NCBI GenBank assembly: GCA_032158295.1
Contig: CM063255.1
Span: 18,993,094-19,057,093 of the forward strand
Direction of reading: 5' to 3'
Origin: Pycnopodia helianthoides
Lineage: Eukaryota > Echinodermata > Asteroidea > Forcipulatida > Asteriidae
DNA length: 64,000 nucleotides
The position numbers were made by a program, and so were the translations under genes. The notes under the pieces were generated by a model. It worked only from the letters and a program-made list of their open reading frames with translations. It was not told the DNA's origin and did not search any database. Below, one piece after another: positions 38,701 through 50,700 of this stretch (the stretch's first letter is position 1; the number at the start of each line of letters is the position of its first letter).

Positions 38701-41700
38701 GGGAAATTGCCTTGCCCTTTTGAGCACGAAGTTCTAGGCCTGGTTTACTGTATTATTATGCAAATTGCTGATTCTGTAATAATGATTATGCATCACCCTA
38801 GCTAGGATTGATCCATTATATTTAAGGGAAGGGTGAACATAATTCAGTGAGGAGAACTGTAAAGTTTACATGCAAAGCACCTTTGGTATTATGTAAAGGT
38901 ACCATTGATGAGTAAATTAATATCTCACTTACAAGGTGAACTGTCATCATGATCATAGCAGGCCTGTGGTTGTACACGGAATTGTAAACTCTAACCCAGT
39001 TACTGCATGCATGCACTGGCAATGGATTCGATATGGCTAGTGCCTGCGTGTGTGCAGTAACTGGGTGAGAGTTCATCATTCCGTGTACAGTCACAGCCCT
39101 GCTATGATTATGACAACAGTTCCCCTTTAACTGTGTATCATTTACTTTAAAGGAGCACCGTCGTCGTGATCACAGCGAGTCTGTGGCCAGATATTAAACT
39201 CTGAACTCTCACCCAGTTACTGCACATGCGCAATAATAATAACGGCGCCTTTTGACGTTTTTGTCTGTGATGTGCAGTCAACGCGCGTGCATGCAGTAGC
39301 TGGGTGAGAGTTCAAACTTCAGTGTACAGTCACAGGCCTGCTTTGATCAGGATGACACAGCCCCTTTAATGCTCTGACATGCTTAGTAATTTTGATCATT
39401 TAAAAGCATAATCTTTTACAAATATATGTAATAAATTAGGTTTCCATATTATGCATAATGTTAGCTATTAGTTACAGGCTCACTTCTAAAATAGTACAGA
39501 AAATGTTTTTGAAAGTTGAAGAGACAATTACAATTTATGAATTGTAGTTGACTGGGAGGCTAGTCAGCATTGATACACAATACTGTGTTGAATATTTGGT
39601 CTCCACTGGCCGTGTCCACTAGCCTTACTTCCATGACATATGCCAGGAAGGTATCAAGTGTACTACTCGGACATCGTCATATTAGGTATTATGGGGTTGT
39701 TGCGCTTTTGCGACCTTGTAGTACAACGAGAATCTGAATTGCAAGCGTCCATTGAAGTGCTGTCACAGTACACTGGGACCGGCCGGTAGTCTGTGGACCG
39801 GCCGAGCTCTTCTACCACCTTGACCACGGGCACTTCAGTCGTGCAGCCCGAACGTAGTCCGGGAAATAGTGCACCCACTTTGGACAAGGCTAGCTCTCCA
39901 CTGGCCATCTTCAAGTACGTCTCTCCCATTTTCATCCGAGAAACCAAGATTTGCAACCAACGTTCACCATAATTTATGACCCTCTGCCCCTCTTCCTATA
40001 TCTAGTACCCTTTTTGTATTTCTCTGTACACTGTGGCATGATTGTAAATATTTGTGAGGTTGTGGTACTTGTACATAGCATCAGGCCCAACGCAAAAATT
40101 GGCAGTTTTGTGGCCCCTATAAGAATACTACAGGACAGTGTTTCATTGACGTTGCTTTTAATTCAAAACACAGTATTTGAGCCAATCACAGTATTATCCG
40201 CCAGCAAGCTAGACTCCTTGATTTGGATTGCTCTATAGCTGTGGGATTTATTCTGATTTTCTACCCCAAATCTTATGTAATTTTAATTGTTATAAACAAT
40301 TTACATATTAAATTATGCACTTACTGCAATGTTTTTTATTTTTGATGAACTTGATACAAGTCAGACAAAAAATTGAACTATTTATAACCATTGTTACCTA
40401 CATGTACATTACACAGGGCTTAGTTTAAACCATCTTTAGCTAGTTTCTCAGCTAAACTTTCATGAAGTTTCATGTAGACTGCTATTTAGGTTTACTGGTT
40501 AACCATAACTAGCTAACTGCTTCATGTCTATTCATTCCTGGTAATGGTTACTTCATGAGGCAGCTCCATCTTTTTACTTCATCTTAATTTATCTCATCTT
40601 ATCTAACTATCTGATTCTTGAGGTACATTTTTGTACAGAGGGCCATTTTCATAACGTTCAAAGAATTTGAGCAAAATAGTGTCGCTCCTCCTGGTACTCT
40701 GCTACCCACTCAGCATTCAGTCTCTTCATACATAAGCCTACAATGTTGATAAGGATTGGTCTGATTGGACTTTCCGTCAATCTTGATGGGACAGGGAAAG
40801 ATCAGCAAAACGTTTACAAAGTGCAATTTTGAAGGGTCACATCATATTTAAACAACCTGCTGCCACACAGATCGGTGTTGCAGGCCTGAAATTACACAGA
40901 GGCCACGGAGGCCATGGCCTCCATTGCCCTGGTCTTGGCCTTGGTGCCCCTTCAAAAGTTTCCCATAGACTTTAGGATTTTCCAATGGAAGTGCCCTTTA
41001 CAGAATAAAAATGGCCTTGCCATTATCAAGATGAAATTCCTGGCCTGCTGTTGTCACATACATAACCACTGAAGGGTGATGAACAGTTGCTGTGTTGGGT
41101 GGCTGTGCTTAATATACCATTTAAAGACAAGTCCCTTATTTGGTCTTCAAATTTTCCTTTTTGCACGACACTATCTTGCTCATCTTTGACTATGGCTATA
41201 GATGTTAGCCAACTCTTAACTGACCGCAAGGTTCTATGCGTCATAGCCATAAGCCACAGTACTCCAATTTTAGTAACTTGCTATTGGTCAACTCTGATCC
41301 CATCCCATAATGCATGTTTGTTTCCTTCTGTTTCTATTGCATGGTTGTGTTGTGTACAGTGGAATGGGAGTTGGTTATGATTTGTTTCTATGAGTGTTGG
41401 GTCTTATATAGACTGTGACGTCTAGTGCTTAGTTTATTTTTATTTTTTTAAAGCTGCAGGTACATTGCTTTAACCCTTTAGAGACCATTCATGCTGCAGG
41501 TACATTGCTTTAACCCTTTAGAGACCATTCATGCTGCAGGTACATTGCTTTAACCCTTTAGAGACCATTCATGCTGCAGGTACATTGCTTTAACCCTTTA
41601 GAGACCATTCATGCTGCAGGTACATTGCTTTAACCCTTTAGAGACCATTCATGCTGCAGGTACATTGCTTTAACCCTTTAGAGACCATTCATGCTGCAGG

Positions 41701-44700
41701 TACATTGCTTTAACCCTTTAGAGACCATTCATGCTGCAGGTACATTGCTTTAACCCTTTAGAGACCATTCATGCTGCAGGTACATTGCTTTAACCCTTTA
41801 GAGACCATTCATGCTGCAGGTACATTGCTTTAACCCTTTAGAGACCATTCATGCTGCAGGTACATTGCTTTAACCCTTTAGAGACCATTCATGCTGCAGG
41901 TACATTGCTTTAACCCTTTAGAGACCATTCATGCTGCAGGTACATTGCTTTAACCCTTTAGAGACCATTCATGCTGCAGGTACATTGCTTTAACCCTTTA
42001 GAGACCATTCATGCTGCAGGTACATTGCTTTAACCCTTTAGAGACCGTTCATGCTGCAGGTACATTGCTTTAACCCTTTAGAGACCATTCATGCTGCAGG
42101 TACATTGCTTTAACCCTTTAGAGACCATTCATGCTGCAGGTACATTGCTTTAACCCTTTAGAGACCATTCATGCTGCAGGTACATTGCTTTAACCCTTTA
42201 GAGACCATTCATGCTGCAGGTACATTGCTTTAACCCTTTAGAGACCATTCATGCTGCAGGTACATTGCTTTAACCCTTTAGAGACCATTCATGCTGCAGG
42301 TACATTGCTTTAACCCTTTAGAGACCATTCATGCTGCAGGTACATTGCTTTAACCCTTTAGAGACCATTCATGCTGCAGGTACATTGCTTTAACCCTTTA
42401 GAGACCATTCATGCTGCAGGTACATTGCTTTACCCTTTAGAGACCATTCATGCTGCAGGTACATTGCTTTAACCCTTTAGAGACCGTTCATGCTGCAGGT
42501 ACATTGCTTTAACCCTTTAGAGACGTTCATGCTGCAGGTACATTGCTTTAACCCTTTAGAGACCATTCATGCTGCAGGTACATTGCTTTAACCTTTAGAG
42601 ACCATTCATGCTGCAGGTACATTGCTTTAACCCTTTAGAGACCATTCATGCTGCAGGTACATTGCTTTAACCCTTTAGAGACCATTCATTTCCCTGTAAT
42701 CATCTCAGTATGGTCAGACATGGCTATTGATGATTTTGTTCTCTTGTTTTTTTCCCAGTGAAAAATGTGTTCAAAGCAATTAACTTGAAGCAAAAATTAT
42801 GTACTGTTTTACGAATGTTAACGTTATGTCAACATTGGAAACAGTGGAAAATATCAGTACTGGACATGACTTTCACTATGACTTCGTACTGTGAATGGAA
42901 GTAAGTCAAATCTTGCAGCTGCTATGGTCATTTTGGTACAAGCTGCTTGCAGCTGCTATGGTCTCTAAAACAGTTAACTGGACCCAATGTTGGAATACAC
43001 ACTAGACTTGCACAGTCTATGACTGCGTTTATACTCAGACATGTCGGCAATTTGTTTCCCTTTTGTTAATTCCGATACGATATCAACTGTCAGATTCTCA
43101 CATACAGTGATAGCTTTACATGGCCCGGCTTTTTTAATTGTGGATCTGCCCCTTAAAGGGATTAAAGCATATCTGTTTTTGAACCGAATCTTGGTTATTA
43201 ACATCGGACTCTAGCTTGCTTTACACTGGTCCGATTAGTATTTGACAATCAGAAGAACTTGTCAAACTGTTGAACCTTTAATGGATTCAATAGTTTATTT
43301 AAAAGTTTTGTTCCTATTTTGATTTTGATTTTTTTTCCCCAACCATCTAAAACAGGCCACAGATGCCATGGCCTCCGTTACCCCCTGGTCTTGGCCCTTG
43401 GTGCCCCTTCAAAAGTTTCCCGTAGACTTTATAAGATTTTCCAATGGAAGTGCCCTCTCAAAGATGAAATTCCTGGCCTGCTATTTATTGTGGTCTCCAA
43501 CCTAAACAAGACCTGTGCAAGTTTGAAACTTGTGTAATCACAATGTTAAATGATGAAGTTGTTTTCAATTTTTCAGTTGTACTAAAGAGGCCTTTGGTTT
43601 GTTTTTCTGCGTTTTTTTACATGATTGTGAAAAATACAAAATACTCCAAAATTTTTACCCTATCGGACTTCAAACCAAATGTTGACATATCTGATTTATT
43701 GTGCAGTATTTTTCTTTGCATGTTGCATGTATTGATATGAATGAGTAGTTTTCTGTTATGTTGCATGGTTGTGTGGTGGAGTGATTCATGTGCTATAATA
43801 ATGGTGAACGTAGTAGTGCTTATATTTCTCATGTGGTAAACACCCCCCCCTTTCTCTGAAATGTTCACTAAAAATGAGTCCATCGATGTAAGACCAATAA
43901 AACCTGTTGAAAATTCACAACATTTATCAAATCTTTTTTTCATTGCTCAGCTTGAAACCAATTTAATGCTTAGCTTGAAACCAATTTAACAATGCGTTTT
44001 TGGGGGTGTAAAATCAATTTAAAAAACATCTTTATTCAAAGTGGAATACACTATTCAAAACTTTTTCTAAAATATTTGATCATGTGTTGTTGAAACAAGA
44101 GGAGTAGTACAGCTTCCACAAAATATTTGTTGAAAATTTACGGTTTCTGATGTTATGATCTCCTTTAAAAGAGGAGCTTGTTCCGTAGCTGGCTCTGAAC
44201 TAGCGGTTAGTTCAATAGATGTTAAATTCAAGGATAAAGAATGAAATTTGGTTTTATTCTTACACCGATGTGTGTAAAGCACTGTATACTCTGTACTTTC
44301 CCGAGTCCTGTGAACAAAAGTCACAGGCATATTGCTCGGGCGGGATTCGAGCCCACGACCTTTGCCATTCTTGGTTTGTTCTCAGTGAATCAGCCAGCAT
44401 GCATTATTTTCCAGTTGGTGAACATTTTGGGACGATACCTTTTTGGATGTTTCTAGTGTCCCAGTACTTGCCCCTTCTTCCACCCTCCCCCCCCTCTCTT
44501 TTTCCGTTGTCCTTTTGTCTGTAACCTTCCCATAATGCATTTCCTGCTGAGGTTTATTTCCCATAAGGCAATATTATCATCATGTCAAAACTTGCAGAAA
44601 GAACAAAACGACCAGCGAGACGATGATTGAGGCAGGCACCAGACCATTCCAGTTGCTGCTGAACCAGTCTTCTCAAAGTTTCGTCTTGGATTGTCAGGTG

Positions 44701-47700
44701 TCTTCAGTCGGTAGTACTTAAACATTAGGGGAAAAAGAATATTAATTTAGTCACAGGATTTTAACAAGTTTAAATCTTGCCAAATTACAGCTATTACTTG
44801 AAATCGTTGAAGTGCCCTTTACTAAGGAAAAACTACCTTGCCCTTTCAAGAATGTAGTGGAAGCAATTGCCCCCATGCCCCTGGTAATGGCTATGGTGCC
44901 CTTTGAAATGTCAGAGAAGGAAGTGTCCTCATTAAAGGCCCTGTACACTATTGGTAAGATCGAAAAACACAAATGTTCACAGATTCACACATAACTTACA
45001 TGAATGGGCCTGCCAAACCTCTGTGACAGGATGACGTAACACCGTTGGCCCAAAACAGGTGCATCGGTGCAGGGTTAAAGTAAGTAATGGTAGAAAGGGT
45101 TCCTTAAAATATTTCTGCCTAAAATGCTATCGTTTCTGAGAAATGAGTAAAACAATAGTTTTTATCGCGCGCGATAATAAACTCGATGTTTGAAAAACAG
45201 AAAACACATAAGGTCTCTTTTCACTATTTTCTCGTGACCTCGATGACCAAGTGAGCTCAAATTTTCACAGGTTTGTTATTTCATGTATATGGTTAATCAC
45301 ACAAATCATGAACTTTGTTTGCGACTGTTTTGTCAGCTCTACCAATCCTGTAGAATACCTTTAAGGTGCACTTTACTGAGGAAAAACCACCTTGCCCTTT
45401 CAAGAACGAAGTACCAGGCCTGGCTAGTGAGATGAAATCATTCACCCAGATCATTTCTAAGTTGACCATTATTAACGTTACACACATCTGTGTAGCTTAG
45501 TATGTCGTTACCAATACGTACATGTATTGCTGGGGCCTCAGATAACCTATTGATGTCATGGGGTTTTATTATTACCAAGATAGAATAAATAATGACAAAG
45601 TGAGTTGCAGTAAACAGCTGTTATTTTAATCATACACTTAAAGGGTTGGTTATTAAAGGGTATTGCTTATTTCAAATTCATCAAGTTCATCCAATAAGGT
45701 AAAATCTATTTTGATTTCCCCATAGAGCGTTGTCATTTCGCACACAATACGTGTATGCTCATTGGTGTGGTGTACATTTCTCGTCTGTACGCATTGATGA
45801 ATGTCTAGCTCAAAAATCCAATAATGAATTATTAAAATTTGAAAACAAGAATGAGAATAGTGAGGAACAGGGACCTTTGTTATATTTCAGAAATCAAATG
45901 ATTTGCCATTACAGGATAAATAACTTGAGAAATTGCAGACCATTTTTGAAGTCATTTTGTAGTTCATAAAAAAGGGTAGTGTCAGAGGTTAATTATTAAT
46001 TGTAAATTTAACATATGTGAAATTAGCATCGGGGATAAAGAATATTATTTGGTTTTTACACCGATGTGTGTAAAGCAGTGTCTACCTTTGCCATTCTAGA
46101 GCAGATGTCTTACCAACTAGACCACCGAGATTGCCCGGTAGCTAGAGGCTGTGCGAATCCCATATTTTAGCAGCGGGTACCGCAACAATTTAACAGATGT
46201 TAAATTGTTGAGTATACAGTGCTTTACACACATCGCTTTATGGGTAAAACCAAATAATATTGAATTGTGAAAATGTTTAACTTGGAGCAGTTGTAATGGT
46301 GAGTCGGTGTGAATTTTTGCAAATATTTATTTGATTGATTTGTAAGTTTTAGTTATCAAACAGCAAGGTTTTTTTTTTAGTTAGCTGCAAGTGGAAGTAT
46401 ATATTTTATGCCAGACAGGGCATATGGCATTGTTCAAATAAGATTTTAATTAAACATTATATATTTTTCACATATTATGTCAATATGCAGAAGATCCGTG
46501 TTTTTCACCACAACACCAATGAAACATCAAACAACAATGAAACATTAAATAACAATGAAACATTAAATAACAATGAAACATCAAATAACAATTATACATC
46601 CAAACAAATGAACAATGTTGCTGTACATTTTCAGAAACTCTGAACATTCAGATACAAATATGTCAACTCACAAATAAATTTTGAGCATGAAACATAGTTA
46701 TACCCAATCTTGCAACTTTTCAGTTTCTAAGTTGCTAAGGAAAATTGCCTCAAGTGTCAAGGCCCGGAGGTAATCAAAAATCTTATAAACACAGGACAGA
46801 GCTGCCAACTCTCCCTGGTTCTGCAGAAAGTTCCCTGAAAATAAACCAATCTTTCCATGTTCTGACGACATTTTGAAAATCTCCCTGATTATGGACAACT
46901 TTCTCCCTGTTATGTTGAATGTAATTCTAAAATAGTTTCCCTGATTGCAAAATGCAAATGTTGGCAGCTCAGACAGGATATAGTTTATGACTGGTCAAAT
47001 TGACATGCAAAATATTCTATTCAATCCAATTTGTTTTTATTAAAACATTATTATTTTTTACTGGTGTTAATTTTTAACTATCTACATAATGTACTTGTTT
47101 TTATTATATTGATGTTGCACGTTTGAATCACCCAGCACATTTAATTTTTTTGACACAAACTACACACCAAAAATTAAAATTTTATTAGTCAATGTACTTT
47201 CCTACCAACTCAATTCCGCAGACTCGAACAATGCTTCATTTGGAGATACTTTACACAGCTTCCAAGTATAATAGCTTTTCTACATTTACTCTACACTGGA
47301 CCATGACAACAAAGAAGTATTATGGAAACTAAAGAGTTTATAAAATTGCACAAATATTGAACAAACAACAATTCTCACAAGCAAAAGACTAATACTGTAA
47401 ATTGAACAAGAAGTAACTACTAGTAGTAAACTTGTGGGTACAACCATGTGTAAATCTCTCTCCGGAGGAATGCTGGCTCTGAAAAGAGCCGGTGTGGTCT
47501 CGACGTTTTCGACAGTATACTCTGCTTGTCTTCATGCGAATGTAAATTATAGCTGCTTTTGCTACAAAAACAAAGAAGTCAGACCATCCAGCTTGATACT
47601 TCCATTTTCCCTAACTTGTCAAATGGCTTCTTTTTTCCTTAGTGCCTTTACTGCTAAAATGCAAGAGACTGCCCCTCTGAAGAAACCATTGAACCGAAGT

Positions 47701-50700
47701 AACAGCAGCGCTGATATGTACATGTACGATCGCAATGAGGGCAGTATATCGGACTCTGCCGCAGAGACCAGCCTACAGGAGGGTAAGAAGCGACGAGCGA
47801 GCATCGGCTACAAAATGGCGTCTTTGGTCGGTCTGTCGAAGAAAAGCAACAGCACGTCAAACTTAGCAGGTAGGTCACTTTGGTAGTGTTATTTGACTTG
47901 AGATAGATTTCCCAACTTTCCGTTTGAAATTTTTTCTTCTTCTGTAATCAAGGAAGTTTAAGAAGTGGATTAAAAATTATCAATAAATGATAAGTGGCGT
48001 GTCGTGGCCGAGTCGTTTATTGAGGCAACAACGGAAAAATTAGTTTGTTTGACTTGTTTTGCACCACATACATTTGTTTAGGTTGAACAAAGAAAAATTG
48101 ACTAGAGTGGGACTTGAACCTGCAACCTTGGATGAACGAGCCAGCGCTCTACCAACTGAGCTATCAAACCCTACATGTATGTTGGGGTCTCCCTGTTCTG
48201 ACTGGTACCCCTGAACAAAGATATTAATCAAATGTGGAGACTGCTGACATTAGGGCTAGATAGCTCAGTTAGTAAAGGGTCGGCACTTGAATCCGGAGGT
48301 TACAGGTTCAAGTCCTGCTCTAGTAAAAAAAAATTGTTCGAACCAAAATTATTTGAAATTTACCCAGTAATTTTCCATTTTGGCTTATCACTTGACACAT
48401 AAATTTTGTTGGCACACGCCCCCATGGGGACAAGAAATACTATAAATTTGAAAACAGCACGTACCTGATTGTTTGTGTTCACGTAGTTCACTTCGCTTTC
48501 GCTTGAAATATGAACTGGGCTAAATGAATTCTAAAATTACAAATTAGTTTTTATTTGTTGGTGCTGTTGTGTATTCTCGGCCATACAATCAATTTGCATG
48601 ATCACACAAAACACATGGCATATCTTGACTGTAGTACCAGTCTAGATAGCTTTTGTAGTGTGTGTGTGTGTGTGTGTGTGCATTCGGATGCAACTGCACA
48701 TAATGTTTGTACAGAGGACAACACCATTTTTTACACAGGGCAGTTTTATGTTTAAATCTGTCAAACCCAAGTGCTTTTAAAAAGACACTTTTTTTTTGTG
48801 TGTGTGTGTGGTTTTTATTTGGAACATGATTATCTTTTTAAAGTCAGTTAGAAAATTTCAAAAAGGTTGGGGGTTGGATTTTATTTGACTGAGAGATTCA
48901 TCTTTAAAGTTGTTTGTAGTTTATGTGACCCCATATTGTTGTTGGCCCATATTTGAGCTATTAGGTTGTTTGAGTTTGAGGCTACCCATATGGCTTGGAT
49001 ATATGAGCTGGACTGGTTGGATCTAGTTTATACCAGCTCAGTTTGATGTGGTTCTGAGCCATGTGTGACGCGTTTTGTCCTCAAGGCTGTTGCGGCTTTG
49101 CTTGGTTGTTGCTGGTTTTATCCGGTATGAGCTGGTGTGGTTTGGCTGGATATATATGTACTTTTGAGTGTGTGGGAGTCCTTCCACTGATGTCTATTCT
49201 GACCTTTTCTTGTTGGATCTGGTTTGTTCTGGTCTGAGTTGGTTCAATTGGTCAGATATCTAGTTTGAACTGGTCCCGTGGTCGTACCTGGTTATATGGG
49301 ATACTAGCTGGTGGTGTCTGGTAGAATTATGTGTAGTGTGTGGGGGTCCATCTATGTGTGCTCTGGCCTTGTCTGGTTTTATCTGGTTTTATCTGGATGG
49401 AATTGGTTCATTAGATCAGATATTTATAACTGGTTTGAACTGGTTCCGGTCTAGCCTTAGTCTAGCCTATATAGCCTTGTAGTATTTGGTTAAATCTGGT
49501 CCGAGTAGGTCAAATGTCTAGTCTAGTCCTTATCTTGTTTGAGTTTGTTTGGTCAGGTATCTTTTGGGATTTGGTCCTTTTCTGATACTATGGCATGGCT
49601 TGGTTGTATTTAGTTATATCTGGTTTAAACTGGTTTCATCAAGCCAAATATCAACCCTAATTGTCATGCTTACCTTTTTCAGTTTGGACTCTTTTAACCT
49701 GGTCTAATACATTGCTGCAATTAGTCAAACTTGATTGTTGGTTTTATTTGGTCATTTTTGATCATGTACATGTAAGGTTCTGTGGAGTCAATAGTAGACC
49801 AGTCATATAGGCTTAACTTCCCTGGTTATATTTCTGACAGTTTGCTTATCTGGATTTGACTAGTTCATTCAGGCTTCTTTAGTTGGTTGGGTTTGGTCCA
49901 GTCTGGTTTGTTCTGGTCTGAACTAGTCCTGTAGTATTGTCTTGTGTCTGGATTATTAACTAAGTCAGTCAGCAAGCATGTGCTTTGGGAGCCCATCAAG
50001 CAAGGTTGAGCCCAAAGAGGTCGAGGTCACCTGACCTATGTGAACATAACTATGCAGGGACACTGGCTTTGTGACAACCGATAAAATCTCTACATGCCTG
50101 AAGGATGGGGTGATCTGGGGACACTTCTCTCGTGACATCATCAGCCGACAACACCACTCGACAAAGATGAAGATTTAGCCCAGTATATATTCTCTACTTC
50201 TGTCAGTTCACAGTGGTACAAACCCAGGAAAAATCTGATTAAAACTGTATTCAATTTTGTTTTTCTCCAAAACAGGCAAGAAACCACGGAGTAGCATAGT
50301 GAGAAGTGAAGAAGTGGGCTTCGCTGCTGAGATGAGGAACCGTCTACAGAAACAAGCAAGCCGTGAAAGCACTGATGGAAGCGTATGTAGCTTCAGCAGT
50401 GACAGCTCTAGCCAGTAAGTAGTACCTAATGGTACCCACGTATTATATAAGACATACCAGTAGCTAACCCACTTGCACCTACAGGTAGCCATGAATGTGT
50501 TTGTGGTTAGTACCTGATGGTACCCACGTATTATATAAGAAATATTAGTAGCTAACCCACTTGCACCTACATGTACCCATGAACGTGTTTGTGGTTAGTA
50601 CCTAAAAGTACCCGCGTATCATATAAGAAATACTAGTACCTTACTTACACGGAGGCACCTTGGATTGCTGCGTTCTGTCTTTTGTGTGGGGCAGTGTAGA

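Noticed and set aside
41453..42689. A CRISPR-like array
   Set aside because: Units are contiguous without unique spacers and lie in an animal intron. It is a minisatellite.
48098..48170. A tRNA gene on the minus strand with CCAACTGAGCTATC
   Set aside because: The same sequence recurs with a common non-tRNA tail at 12955, 23640 and 48252, so it is a SINE. Stems are degenerate.
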